A DNA stretch of 64,000 bases from contig CAXEFP010000936.1 of the NCBI GenBank assembly GCA_963995525.1, forward strand, positions 1-64,000, written 5' to 3'. The position numbers and the translations under genes are program-made. The DNA is from Escarpia spicata (taxonomy: Eukaryota > Annelida > Polychaeta > Sabellida > Siboglinidae). The notes under the pieces are model-generated. The model did not search any database, was not told the origin of the DNA, and saw nothing but the letters and a program-made list of their open reading frames with translations. This document shows, in pieces, positions 11,087 to 26,085 of the stretch; position 1 is the first letter of the stretch; each line of letters starts with the position of its first letter.

Positions 11087-13694
11087 CTGCTGCTTTAGAC
11101 AAGATAAAACATCAAATGGGGATGAGTTTTCACACCTATAACTTACGTAATATGTTCTTGTAACTTACGTGACGGAGATAAAACGGTAACATGCATTCCC
11201 ATTTGTGGTTAATCTAGTTATGTGTGTAGCTTGATATCAGTCTAGCCTTCGTGAAGATTTGTAACATGCAAAACATCTATTTGGGGTAAGACCACATTAA
11301 GGATCCGTCCGCCGAAAAAAGTGCACTTAAAATACCGTTATGCTGTGATATGCAGAATTTTTTTTCGAAAACTTTGACATGGGACATGTTTGTATCGTGA
11401 GTACTGAATGTACTGCTGCTTTAGACAAGATAAAACATCAAATGGGGATGAGTTTTCACACCTATAACTTACGTAATATGTTCTTGTAACTTACGTGACG
11501 GAGATAAAACGGTAACATGCATTCCCATTTGTGGTTAATCTAGTTATGTGTGTAGCTTGATATCAGTCTAGCCTTCGTGAAGATTTGTAACATGCAAAAC
11601 ATCTATTTGGGGTAAGACCACATTAAGGATCCGTCCGCCGAAAAAAGTGCACGTAAAATACCGTTATGCTGTGATATGCAGAAATTTTGTTCGAAAACTT
11701 TGAAATGGGACATGTTTGTATCGTGAGTACTGAATGTACTGCTGCTTTAGACAAGATAAAACATCAAATGGGGATGAGTTTTCACACCTATAACTTACGT
11801 AATATGTTCTTGTAACTTACGTGACGGAGATAAAACGGTAACATGCATTCCCATTTGTGGTTAATCTAGTTATGTGTGTAGCTTGATATCAGTCTAGCCT
11901 TCGTGAAGATTTGTAACATGCAAAACATCTATTTGGGGTAAGACCACATTAAGGATCCGTCCGCCGAAAAAAGTGCACTTAAAATACCGTTATGCTGTGA
12001 TATGCAGAAATTTTGTTCGAAAACTTTGACATGGGACATGTTTGTATCGTGAGTACTGAATGTACTGCTGCTTTAGACAAGATAAAACATCAAATGGGGA
12101 TGAGTTTTCACACCTATAACTTACGTAATATGTTCTTGTAACTTACGTGACGGAGATAAAACGGTAACATGCATTCCCATTTGTGGTTAATCTAGTTATG
12201 TGTGTAGCTTGATATCAGTCTAGCCTTCGTGAAGATTTGTAACATGCAAAACATCTATTTGGGGTAAGACCACATTAAGGATCCGTCCGCCGAAAAAAGT
12301 GCACTTAAAATACCGTTATGCTGTGATATGCAGAAATTTTGTTCGAAAACTTTGACATGGGACATGTTTGTATCGTGAGTACTGAATGTACTGCTGCTTT
12401 AGACAAGATAAAACATCAAATGGGGATGAGTTTTCACACCTATAACTTACGTAATATGTTCTTGTAACTTACGTGACGGAGATAAAACGGTAACATGCAT
12501 TCCCATTTGTGGTTAATCTAGTTATGTGTGTAGCTTGATATCAGTCTAGCCTTCGTGAAGATTTGTAACATGCAAAACATCTATTTGGGGTAAGACCACA
12601 TTAAGGATCCGTCCGCCGAAAAAAGTGCACTTAAAATACCGTTATGCTGTGATATGCAGAATTTTTTTTCGAAAACTTTGACATGGGACATGTTTGTATC
12701 GTGAGTACTGAATGTACTGCTGCTTTAGACAAGATAAAACATCAAATGGGGATGAGTTTTCACACCTATAACTTACGTAATATGTTCTTGTAACTTACGT
12801 GACGGAGATAAAACGGTAACATGCATTCCCATTTGTGGTTAATCTAGTTATGTGTGTAGCTTGATATCAGTCTAGCCTTCGTGAAGATTTGTAACATGCA
12901 AAACATCTATTTGGGGTAAGACCACATTAAGGATCCGTCCGCCGAAAAAAGTGCACGTAAAATACCGTTATGCTGTGATATGCAGAAATTTTGTTCGAAA
13001 ACTTTGAAATGGGACATGTTTGTATCGTGAGTACTGAATGTACTGCTGCTTTAGACAAGATAAAACATCAAATGGGGATGAGTTTTCACACCTATAACTT
13101 ACGTAATATGTTCTTGTAACTTACGTGACGGAGATAAAACGGTAACATGCATTCCCATTTGTGGTTAATCTAGTTATGTGTGTAGCTTGATATCAGTCTA
13201 GCCTTCGTGAAGATTTGTAACATGCAAAACATCTATTTGGGGTAAGACCACATTAAGGATCCGTCCGCCGAAAAAAGTGCACTTAAAATACCGTTATGCT
13301 GTGATATGCAGAAATTTTGTTCGAAAACTTTGACATGGGACATGTTTGTATCGTGAGTACTGAATGTACTGCTGCTTTAGACAAGATAAAACATCAAATG
13401 GGGATGAGTTTTCACACCTATAACTTACGTAATATGTTCTTGTAACTTACGTGACGGAGATAAAACGGTAACATGCATTCCCATTTGTGGTTAATCTAGT
13501 TATGTGTGTAGCTTGATATCAGTCTAGCCTTCGTGAAGATTTGTAACATGCAAAACATCTATTTGGGGTAAGACCACATTAAGGATCCGTCCGCCGAAAA
13601 AAGTGCACTTAAAATACCGTTATGCTGTGATATGCAGAAATTTTGTTCGAAAACTTTGACATGGGACATGTTTGTATCGTGAGTACTGAATGTA
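11087..13694. repeat. Second 4-monomer higher-order repeat, two copies of 1,304 bp
   Basis: M35-M38 (11087-12390) and M39-M42 (12391-13694) both consist of a T8-run monomer, a monomer with CACGTA plus GAAATGGG, and two ordinary G269 monomers. The T8 runs begin at 11358 and 12662, exactly 1,304 bp apart. The same four-part order is seen once more at M24-M27 (7501-8804), which links this block to the end of the 7-monomer repeat, 11 monomers upstream. Confidence 0.85.
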
Positions 13695-14998
13695 CTGATG
13701 CTTTAGACAAGATAAAACATCAAATGGGGATGAGTTTTCACACCTATAACTTACGTAATATGTTCTTGTAACTTACGTGACGGAGATAAAACGGTAACAT
13801 GCATTCCCATTTGTGGTTAATCTAGTTATGTGTGTAGCTTGATATCAGTCTAGCCTTCGTGAAGATTTGTAACATGCAAAACATCTATTTGGGGTAAGAC
13901 CACATTAAGGATCCGTCCGCCGAAAAAAGTGCACTTAAAATACCGTTATGCTGTGATATGCATAAATTTTGTTCGAAAACTTTGACATGGGACATGTTTG
14001 TATCGTGAGTACTGAATGTACTGCTGCTTTAGACAAGATAAAACATCAAATGGGGATGAGTTTTCACACCTATAACTTACGTAATATGTTCTTGTAACTT
14101 ACGTGACGGAGATAAAACGGTAACATGCATTCCCATTTGTGGTTAATCTAGTTATGTGTGTAGCTTGATATCAGTCTAGCCTTCGTGAAGATTTGTAACA
14201 TGCAAAACATCTATTTGGGGTAAGACCACATTAAGGATCCGTCCGCCGAAAAAAGTGCACTTAAAATACCGTTATGCTGTGATATGCAGAAATTTTGTTC
14301 GAAAACTTTGACATGGGACATGTTTGTATCGTGAGTACTGAATGTACTGCTGCTTTAGACAAGATAAAACATCAAATGGGGATGAGTTTTCACACCTATG
14401 ACTTACGTAATATGTTCTTGTAACTTACGTGACGGAGATAAAACGGTAACATGCATTCCCATTTGTGGTTAATCTAGTTATGTGTGTAGCTTGATATCAG
14501 TCTAGCCTTCGTGAAGATTTGTAACATGCAAAACATCTATTTGGGGTAAGACCACATTAAGGATCCGTCCGCCGAAAAAAGTGCACTTAAAATACCGTTA
14601 TGCTGTGATATGCAGAAATTTTGTTCGAAAACTTTGACATGGGACATGTTTGTATCGTGAGTACTGAATGTACTGCTGCTTTAGACAAGATAAAACATCA
14701 AATGGGGATGAGTTTTCACACCTATAACTTACGTAATATGTTCTTGTAACTTACGTGACGGAGATAAAACGGTAACATGCATTCCCATTTGTGGTTAATC
14801 TAGTTATGTGTGTAGCTTGATATCAGTCTAGCCTTCGCGAAGATTTGTAACATGCAAAACATCTATTTGGGGTAAGACCACATTAAGGATCCGTCCGCCG
14901 AAAAAAGTGCACTTAAAATACCGTTATGCTGTGATATGCAGAAATTTTGTTCGAAAACTTTGACATGGGACATGTTTGTATCGTGAGTACTGAATGTA

Positions 14999-17900
14999 CT
15001 GCTGCTTTAGACAAGATAAAACATCAAATGGGGATGAGTTTTCACACCTATAACTTACGTAATATGTTCTTGTAACTTACGTGACGGAGATAAAACGGTA
15101 ACATGCATTCCCATTTGTGGTTAATCTAGTTATGTGTGTAGCTTGATATCAGTCTAGCCTTCGTGAAGATTTGTAACATGCAAAACATCTATTTGGGGTA
15201 AGACCACATTAAGGATCCGTCCGCCGAAAAAAGTGCACGTAAAATACCGTTATGCTGTGATATGCAGAAATTTTGTTCGAAAACTTTGACATGGGACATG
15301 TTTGTATCGTGAGTACTGAATGTACTGCTGCTTTAGACAAGATAAAACATCAAATGGGGATGAGTTTTCACACCTATAACTTACGTAATATGTTCTTGTA
15401 ACTTACGTGACGGAGATAAAACGGTAACATGCATTCCCATTTGTGGTTAATCTAGTTATGTGTGTAGCTTGATATCAGTCTAGCCTTCGTGAAGATTTGT
15501 AACATGCAAAACATCTATTTGGGGTAAGACCACATTAAGGATCCGTCCGCCGAAAAAAGTGCACTTAAAATACCGTTATGCTGTGATATGCATAAATGTT
15601 GATCGAAAACTTTGACATGGGACATGTTTGTATCGTGAGTACTGAATGTACTGCTGCTTTAGACAAGATAAAACATCAAATGGGGATGAGTTTTCACACC
15701 TATAACTTACGTAATATGTTCTTGTAACTTACGTGACGGAGATAAAACGGTAACATGCATTCCCATTTGTGGTTAATCTAGTTATGTGTGTAGCTTGATA
15801 TCAGTCTAGCCTTCGTGAAGATTTGTAACATGCAAAACATATATTTGGGGTAAGACCACATTAAGGATCCGTCCGCCGAAAAAAGTGCACTTAAAATACC
15901 GTTATGCTGTGATATGCATAAATTTGGTTCGAAAACTTTGACATGGGACATGTTTGTATCGTGAGTACTGAATGTACTGCTGCTTTAGACAAGATAAAAC
16001 ATCAAATGGGGATGAGTTTTCACACCTATAACTTACGTAATATGTTCTTGTAACTTACGTGACGGAGATAAAACGGTAACATGCATTCCCATTTGTGGTT
16101 AATCTAGTTATGTCTGTAGCTTGATATCAGACTAGCCTTCGTGAAGATTTGTAACATGCAAAACATCTATTTGGGGTAAGACCACATTAAGGATCCGTCC
16201 GCCGAAAAAAGTGCACTTAAAATACCGTTATGCTGTGATATGCATAAATTTGGTTCGAAAACTTTGACATGGGACATGTTTGTATCGTGAGTACTGAATG
16301 TACTGCTGCTTTAGACAAGATAAAACATCAAATGGGGATGAGTTTTCACACCTATAACTTACGTAATATGTTCTTGTAACTTACGTGACGGAGATAAAAC
16401 GGTAACATGCATTCCCATTTGTGGTTAATCTAGTTATGTGTGTAGCTTGATATCAGTCTAGCCTTCGTGAAGATTTGTAACATGCAAAACATCTATTTGG
16501 GGTAAGACCACATTAAGGATCCGTCCGCCGAAAAAAGTGCACTTAAAATACCGTTATGCTGTGATATGCAGAAATTGTGTTCGAAAACTTTGACATGGGA
16601 CATGTTTGTATCGTGAGTACTGAATGTACTGCTGCTTTAGACAAGATAAAACATCAAATGGGGATGAGTTTTCACACCTATAACTTACGTAATATGTTCT
16701 TGTAACTTACGTGACGGAGATAAAACGGTAACATGCATTCCCATTTGTGGTTAATCTAGTTATGTGTGTAGCTTGATATCAGTCTAGCCTTCGTGAAGAT
16801 TTGTAACATGCAAAACATCTATTTGGGGTAAGACCACATTAAGGATCCGTCCGCCGAAAAAAGTGCACGTAAAATACCGTTATGCTGTGATATGCAGAAA
16901 TTTTGTTCGAAAACTTTGACATGGGACATGTTTGTATCGTGAGTACTGAATGTACTGCTGCTTTAGACAAGATAAAACATCAAATGGGGATGAGTTTTCA
17001 CACCTATAACTTACGTAATATGTTCTTGTAACTTACGTGACGGAGATAAAACGGTAACATGCATTCCCATTTGTGGTTAATCTAGTTATGTGTGTAGCTT
17101 GATATCAGTCTAGCCTTCGTGAAGATTTGTAACATGCAAAACATCTATTTGGGGTAAGACCACATTAAGGATCCGTCCGCCGAAAAAAGTGCACTTAAAA
17201 TACCGTTATGCTGTGATATGCATAAATGTTGATCGAAAACTTTGACATGGGACATGTTTGTATCGTGAGTACTGAATGTACTGCTGCTTTAGACAAGATA
17301 AAACATCAAATGGGGATGAGTTTTCACACCTATAACTTACGTAATATGTTCTTGTAACTTACGTGACGGAGATAAAACGGTAACATGCATTCCCATTTGT
17401 GGTTAATCTAGTTATGTGTGTAGCTTGATATCAGTCTAGCCTTCGTGAAGATTTGTAACATGCAAAACATATATTTGGGGTAAGACCACATTAAGGATCC
17501 GTCCGCCGAAAAAAGTGCACTTAAAATACCGTTATGCTGTGATATGCATAAATTTGGTTCGAAAACTTTGACATGGGACATGTTTGTATCGTGAGTACTG
17601 AATGTACTGCTGCTTTAGACAAGATAAAACATCAAATGGGGATGAGTTTTCACACCTATAACTTACGTAATATGTTCTTGTAACTTACGTGACGGAGATA
17701 AAACGGTAACATGCATTCCCATTTGTGGTTAATCTAGTTATGTCTGTAGCTTGATATCAGACTAGCCTTCGTGAAGATTTGTAACATGCAAAACATCTAT
17801 TTGGGGTAAGACCACATTAAGGATCCGTCCGCCGAAAAAAGTGCACTTAAAATACCGTTATGCTGTGATATGCATAAATTTGGTTCGAAAACTTTGACAT

Positions 17901-18258
17901 GGGACATGTTTGTATCGTGAGTACTGAATGTACTGCTGCTTTAGACAAGATAAAACATCAAATGGGGATGAGTTTTCACACCTATAACTTACGTAATATG
18001 TTCTTGTAACTTACGTGACGGAGATAAAACGGTAACATGCATTCCCATTTGTGGTTAATCTAGTTATGTGTGTAGCTTGATATCAGTCTAGCCTTCGTGA
18101 AGATTTGTAACATGCAAAACATCTATTTGGGGTAAGACCACATTAAGGATCCGTCCGCCGAAAAAAGTGCACTTAAAATACCGTTATGCTGTGATATGCA
18201 TAAATTTTGTTCGAAAACTTTGACATGGGACATGTTTGTATCGTGAGTACTGAATGTA
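14999..18258. repeat. 5-monomer higher-order repeat, two copies of 1,630 bp
   Basis: M47-M51 (14999-16628) and M52-M56 (16629-18258) share a chain of rare variants: CACGTA; then TGTTGATCG in the variable strip (near 15598 and 17228); then ACATATATTT (C191 to A) with TTGGTTCG; then TATGTCTG with CAGACTAGCC and TTGGTTCG. The fifth members differ (TTGTGTTCG with G269 in M51, common T269 type in M56), so the match covers four monomers and breaks in the fifth. Confidence 0.87.
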
Positions 18259-21200
18259 CTGCTGCTTTAGACAAGATAAAACATCAAATGGGGATGAGTT
18301 TTCACACCTATAACTTACGTAATATGTTCTTGTAACTTACGTGACGGAGATAAAACGGTAACATGCATTCCCATTTGTGGTTAATCTAGTTATGTCTGTA
18401 GCTTGATATCAGTCTAGCCTTCGTGAAGATTTGTAACATGCAAAACATATATTTGGGGTAAGACCACATTAAGGATCCGTCCGCCGAAAAAAGTGCACTT
18501 AAAATACCGTTATGCTGTGATATGCAGAAATTTTGTTCGAAAACTTTGACATGGGACATGTTTGTATCGTGAGTACTGAATGTACTGCTGCTTTAGACAA
18601 GATAAAACATCAAATGGGGATGAGTTTTCACACCTATAACTTACGTAATATGTTCTTGTAACTTACGTGACGGAGATAAAACGGTAACATGCATTCCCAT
18701 TTGTGGTTAATCTAGTTATGTGTGTAGCTTGATATCAGTCTAGCCTTCGTGAAGATTTGTAACATGCAAAACATATATTTGGGGTAAGACCACATTAAGG
18801 ATCCGTCCGCCGAAAAAAGTGCACTTAAAATACCGTTATGCTGTGATATGCATAAATTTTGTTCGAAAACTTTGACATGGGACATGTTTGTATCGTGAGT
18901 ACTGAATGTACTGCTGCTTTAGACAAGATAAAACATCAAATGGGGATGAGTTTTCACACCTATAACTTACGTAATATGTTCTTGTAACTTACGTGACGGA
19001 GATAAAACGGTAACATGCATTCCCATTTGTGGTTAATCTAGTTATGTGTGTAGCTTGATATCAGTCTAGCCTTCGTGAATATTTGTAACATGCAAAACAT
19101 CTATTTGGGGTAAGACCACACTAAGGATCCGTCCGCCGAAAAAAGTGCACTTAAAATACCGTTATGCTGTGATATGCATAAATGTTGTTCGAAAACTTTG
19201 ACATGGGACATGTTTGTATCGTGAGTACTGAATGTACTGCTGCTTTAGACAAGATAAAACATCAAATGGGGATGAGTTTTCACACCTATAACTTACGTAA
19301 TATGTTCTTGTAACTTACGTGACGGAGATAAAACGGTAACATGCATTCCCATTTGTGGTTAATCTAGTTATGTGTGTAGCTTGATATCAGTCTAGCCTTC
19401 GTGAAGATTTGTAACATGCAAAACATCTATTTGGGGTAAGACCACATTAAGGATCCGTCCGCCGAAAAAAGTGCACTTAAAATACCGTTATGCTGTGATA
19501 TGCATAAATTTGGTTCGAAAACTTTGACATGGGACATGTTTGTATCGTGAGTACTGAATGTACTGCTGCTTTAGACAAGATAAAACATCAAATGGGGATG
19601 AGTTTTCACACCTATAACTTACGTAATATGTTCTTGTAACTTACGTGACGGAAATAAAACGGTAACATGCATTCCCATTTGTGGTTAATCTAGTTATGTC
19701 TGTAGCTTGATATCAGTCTAGCCTTCGTGAAGATTTGTAACATGCAAAACATCTATTTGGGGTAAGACCACATTAAGGATCCGTCCGCCGAAAAAAGTGC
19801 ACTTAAAATACCGTTATGCTGTGATATGCAGAAATTTTGTTCGAAAACTTTGACATGGGACATGTTTGTATCGTGAGTACTGAATGTACTGCTGCTTTAG
19901 ACAAGATAAAACATCAAATGGGGATGAGTTTTCACACCTATAACTTACGTAATATGTTCTTGTAACTTACGTGACGGAGATAAAACGGTAACATGCATTC
20001 CCATTTGTGGTTAATCTAGTTATGTGTGTAGCTTGATATCAGTCTAGCCTTCGTGAAGATTTGTAACATGCAAAACATCTATTTGGGGTAAGACCACATT
20101 AAGGATCCGTCCGCCGAAAAAAGTGCACTTAAAATACCGTTATGCTGTGATATGCATAAATTTTGTTCGAAAACTTTGACATGGGACATGTTTGTATCGT
20201 GAGTACTGAATGTACTGCTGCTTTAGACAAGATAAAACATCAAATGGGGATGAGTTTTCACACCTATAACTTACGTAATATGTTCTTGTAACTTACGTGA
20301 CGGAGATAAAACGGTAACATGCATTCCCATTTGTGGTTAATCTAGTTATGTCTGTAGCTTGATATCAGTCTAGCCTTCGTGAAGATTTGTAACATGCAAA
20401 ACATCTATTTGGGGTAAGACCACATTAAGGATCCGTCCGCCGAAAAAAGTGCACTTAAAATACCGTTATGCTGTGATATGCATAAATTTGGTTCGAAAAA
20501 ATTTTGACATGGGACATGTTTGTATCGTGAGTACTGAATGTACTGCTGCTTTAGACAAGATAAAACATCAAATGGGGATGAGTTTTCACACCTATAACTT
20601 ACGTAATATGTTCTTGTAACTTACGTGACGGAGATAAAACGGTAACATGCATTCCCATTTGTGGTTAATCTAGTTATGTGTGTAGCTTGATATCAGTCTA
20701 GCCTTCGTGAAGATTTGTAACATGCAAAACATCTATTTGGGGTAAGACCACATTAAGGATCCGTCCGCCGAAAAAAGTGCACTTAAAATACCGTTATGCT
20801 GTGATATGCATAAATTTTGTTCGAAAACTTTGACATGGGACATGTTTGTATCGTGAGTACTGAATGTACTGCTGCTTTAGACAAGATAAAACATCAAATG
20901 GGGATGAGTTTTCACACCTATAACTTACGTAATATGTTCTTGTAACTTACGTGACGGAGATAAAACGGTAACATGCATTCCCATTTGTGGTTAATCTAGT
21001 TATGTCTGTAGCTTGATATCAGACTAGCCTTCGTGAAGATTTGTAACATGCAAAACATCTATTTGGGGTAAGACCACATTAAGGATCCGTCCGCCGAAAA
21101 AAGTGCACTTAAAATACCGTTATGCTGTGATATGCATAAATTTTGTTCGAAAACTTTGACATGGGACATGTTTGTATCGTGAGTACTGAATGTACTGCTG

Positions 21201-23802
21201 CTTTAGACAAGATAAAACATCAAATGGGGATGAGTTTTCACACCTATAACTTACGTAATATGTTCTTGTAACTTACGTGACGGAGATAAAACGGTAACAT
21301 GCATTCCCATTTGTGGTTAATCTAGTTATGTGTGTAGCTTGATATCAGTCTAGCCTTCGTGAAGATTTGTAACATGCAAAACATCTATTTGGGGTAAGAC
21401 CACATTAAGGATCCGTCCGCCGAAAAAAGTGCACTTAAAATACCGTTATGCTGTGATATGCATAAATTTTGTTCGAAAACTTTGACATGGGACATGTTTG
21501 TATCGTGAGTACTGAATGTACTGCTGCTTTAGACAAGATAAAACATCAAATGGGGATGAGTTTTCACACCTATAACTTACGTAATATGTTCTTGTAACTT
21601 ACGTGACGGAGATGAAACGGTAACATGCATTCCCATTTGTGGTTAATCTAGTTATGTCTGTAGCTTGATATCAGTCTAGCCTTCGTGAAGATTTGTAACA
21701 TGCAAAACATCTATTTGGGGTAAGACCACATTAAGGATCCGTCCGCCGAAAAAAGTGCACTTAAAATACCGTTATGCTGTGATATGCAGAAATTTTGTTC
21801 GAAAACTTTGACATGGGACATGTTTGTATCGTGAGTACTGAATGTACTGCTGCTTTAGACAAGATAAAACATCAAATGGGGATGAGTTTTCACACCTATA
21901 ACTTACGTAATATGTTCTTGTAACTTACGTGACGGAGATAAAACGGTAACATGCATTCCCATTTGTGGTTAATCTAGTTATGTGTGTAGCTTGATATCAG
22001 TCTAGCCTTCGTGAAGATTTGTAACATGCAAAACATCTATTTGGGGTAAGACCACATTAAGGATCCGTCCGCCGAAAAAAGTGCACTTAAAATACCGTTA
22101 TGCTGTGATATGCATAAATTTTGTTCGAAAACTTTGACATGGGACATGTTTGTATCGTGAGTACTGAATGTACTGCTGCTTTAGACAAGATAAAACATCA
22201 AATGGGGATGAGTTTTCACACCTATAACTTACGTAATATGTTCTTGTAACTTACGTGACGGAGATAAAACGGTAACATGCATTCCCATTTGTGGTTAATC
22301 TAGTTATGTGTGTAGCTTGATATCAGTCTAGCCTTCGTGAATATTTGTAACATGCAAAACATCTATTTGGGGTAAGACCACACTAAGGATCCGTCCGCCG
22401 AAAAAAGTGCACTTAAAATACCGTTATGCTGTGATATGCATAAATGTTGTTCGAAAACTTTGACATGGGACATGTTTGTATCGTGAGTACTGAATGTACT
22501 GCTGCTTTAGACAAGATAAAACATCAAATGGGGATGAGTTTTCACACCTATAACTTACGTAATATGTTCTTGTAACTTACGTGACGGAGATAAAACGGTA
22601 ACATGCATTCCCATTTGTGGTTAATCTAGTTATGTGTGTAGCTTGATATCAGTCTAGCCTTCGTGAAGATTTGTAACATGCAAAACATCTATTTGGGGTA
22701 AGACCACATTAAGGATCCGTCCGCCGAAAAAAGTGCACTTAAAATACCGTTATGCTGTGATATGCATAAATTTGGTTCGAAAACTTTGACATGGGACATG
22801 TTTGTATCGTGAGTACTGAATGTACTGCTGCTTTAGACAAGATAAAACATCAAATGGGGATGAGTTTTCACACCTATAACTTACGTAATATGTTCTTGTA
22901 ACTTACGTGACGGAGATAAAACGGTAACATGCATTCCCATTTGTGGTTAATCTAGTTATGTCTGTAGCTTGATATCAGTCTAGCCTTCGTGAAGATTTGT
23001 AACATGCAAAACATCTATTTGGGGTAAGACCACATTAAGGATCCGTCCGCCGAAAAAAGTGCACTTAAAATACCGTTATGCTGTGATATGCATAAATTTT
23101 GTTCGAAAACTTTGACATGGGACATGTTTGTATCGTGAGTACTGAATGTACTGCTGCTTTAGACAAGATAAAACATCAAATGGGGATGAGTTTTCACACC
23201 TATAACTTACGTAATATGTTCTTGTAACTTACGTGACGGAGATAAAACGGTAACATGCATTCCCATTTGTGGTTAATCTAGTTATGTGTGTAGCTTGATA
23301 TCAGTCTAGCCTTCGTGAAGATTTGTAACATGCAAAACATCTATTTGGGGTAAGACCACATTAAGGATCCGTCCGCCGAAAAAAGTGCACTTAAAATACC
23401 GTTATGCTGTGATATGCATAAATTTTGTTCGAAAACTTTGACATGGGACATGTTTGTATCGTGAGTACTGAATGTACTGCTGCTTTAGACAAGATAAAAC
23501 ATCAAATGGGGATGAGTTTTCACACCTATAACTTACGTAATATGTTCTTGTAACTTACGTGACGGAGATAAAACGGTAACATGCATTCCCATTTGTGGTT
23601 AATCTAGTTATGTCTGTAGCTTGATATCAGTCTAGCCTTCGTGAAGATTTGTAACATGCAAAACATCTATTTGGGGTAAGACCACATTAAGGATCCGTCC
23701 GCCGAAAAAAGTGCACTTAAAATACCGTTATGCTGTGATATGCATAAATTTTTTTCGAAAACTTTGACATGGGACATGTTTGTATCGTGAGTACTGAATG
23801 TA
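18259..23802. repeat. Repeat in a 10-monomer register (3,262 bp)
   Basis: M57-M63 (18259-20542) and M67-M73 (21521-23802) match in order. The key pair is M59 and M69, which both combine GAATATTTG (G170 to T), CACTAAGG (T211 to C) and TGTTGTTCG; the marker T lies at 19080 and 22342. They are followed in both places by a TTGGTTCG monomer and then a 138-C monomer. The offset is 10 x 326 + 2 because M63 is 2 bp longer. Details differ (M57 and M58 carry ACATATA and M67 and M68 do not; M61 is G269 and M71 is T269), so this duplication is older or later reshuffled. M64-M66 lie between the copies. Confidence 0.7.
20215..20542. repeat. Monomer M63, 328 bp
   Basis: The variable strip reads TTGGTTCG followed by A6 and TTTTGAC instead of A4, C and TTTGAC, a net gain of 2 bp, the largest length change in the window. 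I found no other copy with it, so it is either young or lost elsewhere by homogenisation. It also carries the 138-C variant. Confidence 0.9.
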
Positions 23803-25106
23803 CTGCTGCTTTAGACAAGATAAAACATCAAATGGGGATGAGTTTTCACACCTATAACTTACGTAATATGTTCTTGTAACTTACGTGACGGAGATAAAAC
23901 GGTAACATGCATTCCCATTTGTGGTTAATCTAGTTATGTGTGTAGCTTGATATCAGTCTAGCCTTCGTGAAGATTTGTAACATGCAAAACATCTATTTGG
24001 GGTAAGACCACATTAAGGATCCGTCCGCCGAAAAAAGTGCACTTAAAATACCGTTATGCTGTGATATGCATAAATGTTGTTCGAAAACTTTGACATGGGA
24101 CATGTTTGTATCGTGAGTACTGAATGTACTGCTGCTTTAGACAAGATAAAACATCAAATGGGGATGAGTTTTCACACCTATAACTTACGTAATATGTTCT
24201 TGTAACTTACGTGACGGAGATAAAACGGTAACATGCATTCCCATTTGTGGTTAATCTAGTTATGTGTGTAGCTTGATATCAGTCTAGCCTTCGTGAAGAT
24301 TTGTAACATGCAAAACATCTATTTGGGGTAAGACCACATTAAGGATCCGTCCGCCGAAAAAAGTGCACTTAAAATACCGTTATGCTGTGATATGCATAAA
24401 TTTTGTTCGAAAACTTTGACATGGGACATGTTTGTATCGTGAGTACTGAATGTACTGCTGCTTTAGACAAGATAAAACATCAAATGGGGATGAGTTTTCA
24501 CACCTATAACTTACGTAATATGTTCTTGTAACTTACGTGACGGAGATAAAACGGTAACATGCATTCCCATTTGTGGTTAATCTAGTTATGTCTGTAGCTT
24601 GATATCAGTCTAGCCTTCGTGAAGATTTGTAACATGCAAAACATCTATTTGGGGTAAGACCACATTAAGGATCCGTCCGCCGAAAAAAGTGCACTTAAAA
24701 TACCGTTATGCTGTGATATGCATAAATTTTGTTCGAAAACTTTGACATGGGACATGTTTGTATCGTGAGTACTGAATGTACTGCTGCTTTAGACAAGATA
24801 AAACATCAAATGGGGATGAGTTTTCACACCTATAACTTACGTAATATGTTCTTGTAACTTACGTGACGGAGATAAAACGGTAACATGCATTCCCATTTGT
24901 GGTTAATCTAGTTATGTGTGTAGCTTGATATCAGTCTAGCCTTCGTGAAGATTTGTAACATGCAAAACATCTATTTGGGGTACGACCACATTAAGGATCC
25001 GTCCGCCGAAAAAAGTGCACTTAAAATACCGTTATGCTGTGATATGCATAAATTTTGTTCGAAAACTTTGACATGGGACATGTTTGTATCGTGAGTACTG
25101 AATGTA

Positions 25107-25433
25107 CTGCTGCTTTAGACAAGATAAAACATCAAATGGGGATGAGTTTTCACACCTATAACTTACGTAATATGTTCTTGTAACTTACGTGACGGAGATA
25201 AAACGGTAACATGCATTCCCATTTGTGGTTAATCTAGTTATGTCTGTAGCTTGATATCAGTCTAGCCTTCGTGAAGATTTGTAACATGCAAAACATCTAT
25301 TTGGGGTAAGACCACATTAAGGATCCGTCCGCCGAAAAAAAGTGCACTTAAAATACCGTTATGCTGTGATATGCAGAAATTTTGTTCGAAAACTTTGACA
25401 TGGGACATGTTTGTATCGTGAGTACTGAATGTA
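25107..25433. repeat. Monomer M78, 327 bp
   Basis: The A6 tract at unit positions 229-234 is A7 here, adding 1 bp. The monomer also has the 138-C variant and G269. M87 (28041-28367), nine monomers on, has the same combination, so the slippage happened before the block was duplicated. Confidence 0.9.
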
Positions 25434-26085
25434 CTGCTGCTTTAGACAAGATAAAACATCAAATGGGGATGAGTTTTCACACCTATAACTTACGTAATAT
25501 GTTCTTGTAACTTACGTGACGGAGATAAAACGGTAACATGCATTCCCATTTGTGGTTAATCTAGTTATGTGTGTAGCTTGATATCAGTCTAGCCTTCGTG
25601 AAGATTTGTAACATGCAAAACATATATTTGGGGTATGACCACATTAAGGATCCGTCCGCCGAAAAAAGTGCACTTAAAATACCGTTATGCTGTGATATGC
25701 AGAAATTTTGTTCGAAAACTTTGACATGGGACATGTTTGTATCGTGAGTACTGAATGTACTGCTGCTTTAGACAAGATAAAACATCAAATGGGGATGAGT
25801 TTTCACACCTATAACTTACGTAATATGTTCTTGTAACTTACGTGACGGAGATAAAACGGTAACATGCATTCCCATTTGTGGTTAATCTAGTTATGTGTGT
25901 AGCTTGATATCAGTCTAGCCTTCGTGAAGATTTGTAACATGCAAAACATCTATTTGGGGTAAGACCACATTAAGGATCCGTCCGCTGAAAAAAGTGCACT
26001 TAAAATACCGTTATGCTGTGATATGCATAAATTTTGTTCGAAAACTTTGACATGGGACATGTTTGTATCGTGAGTACTGAATGTA

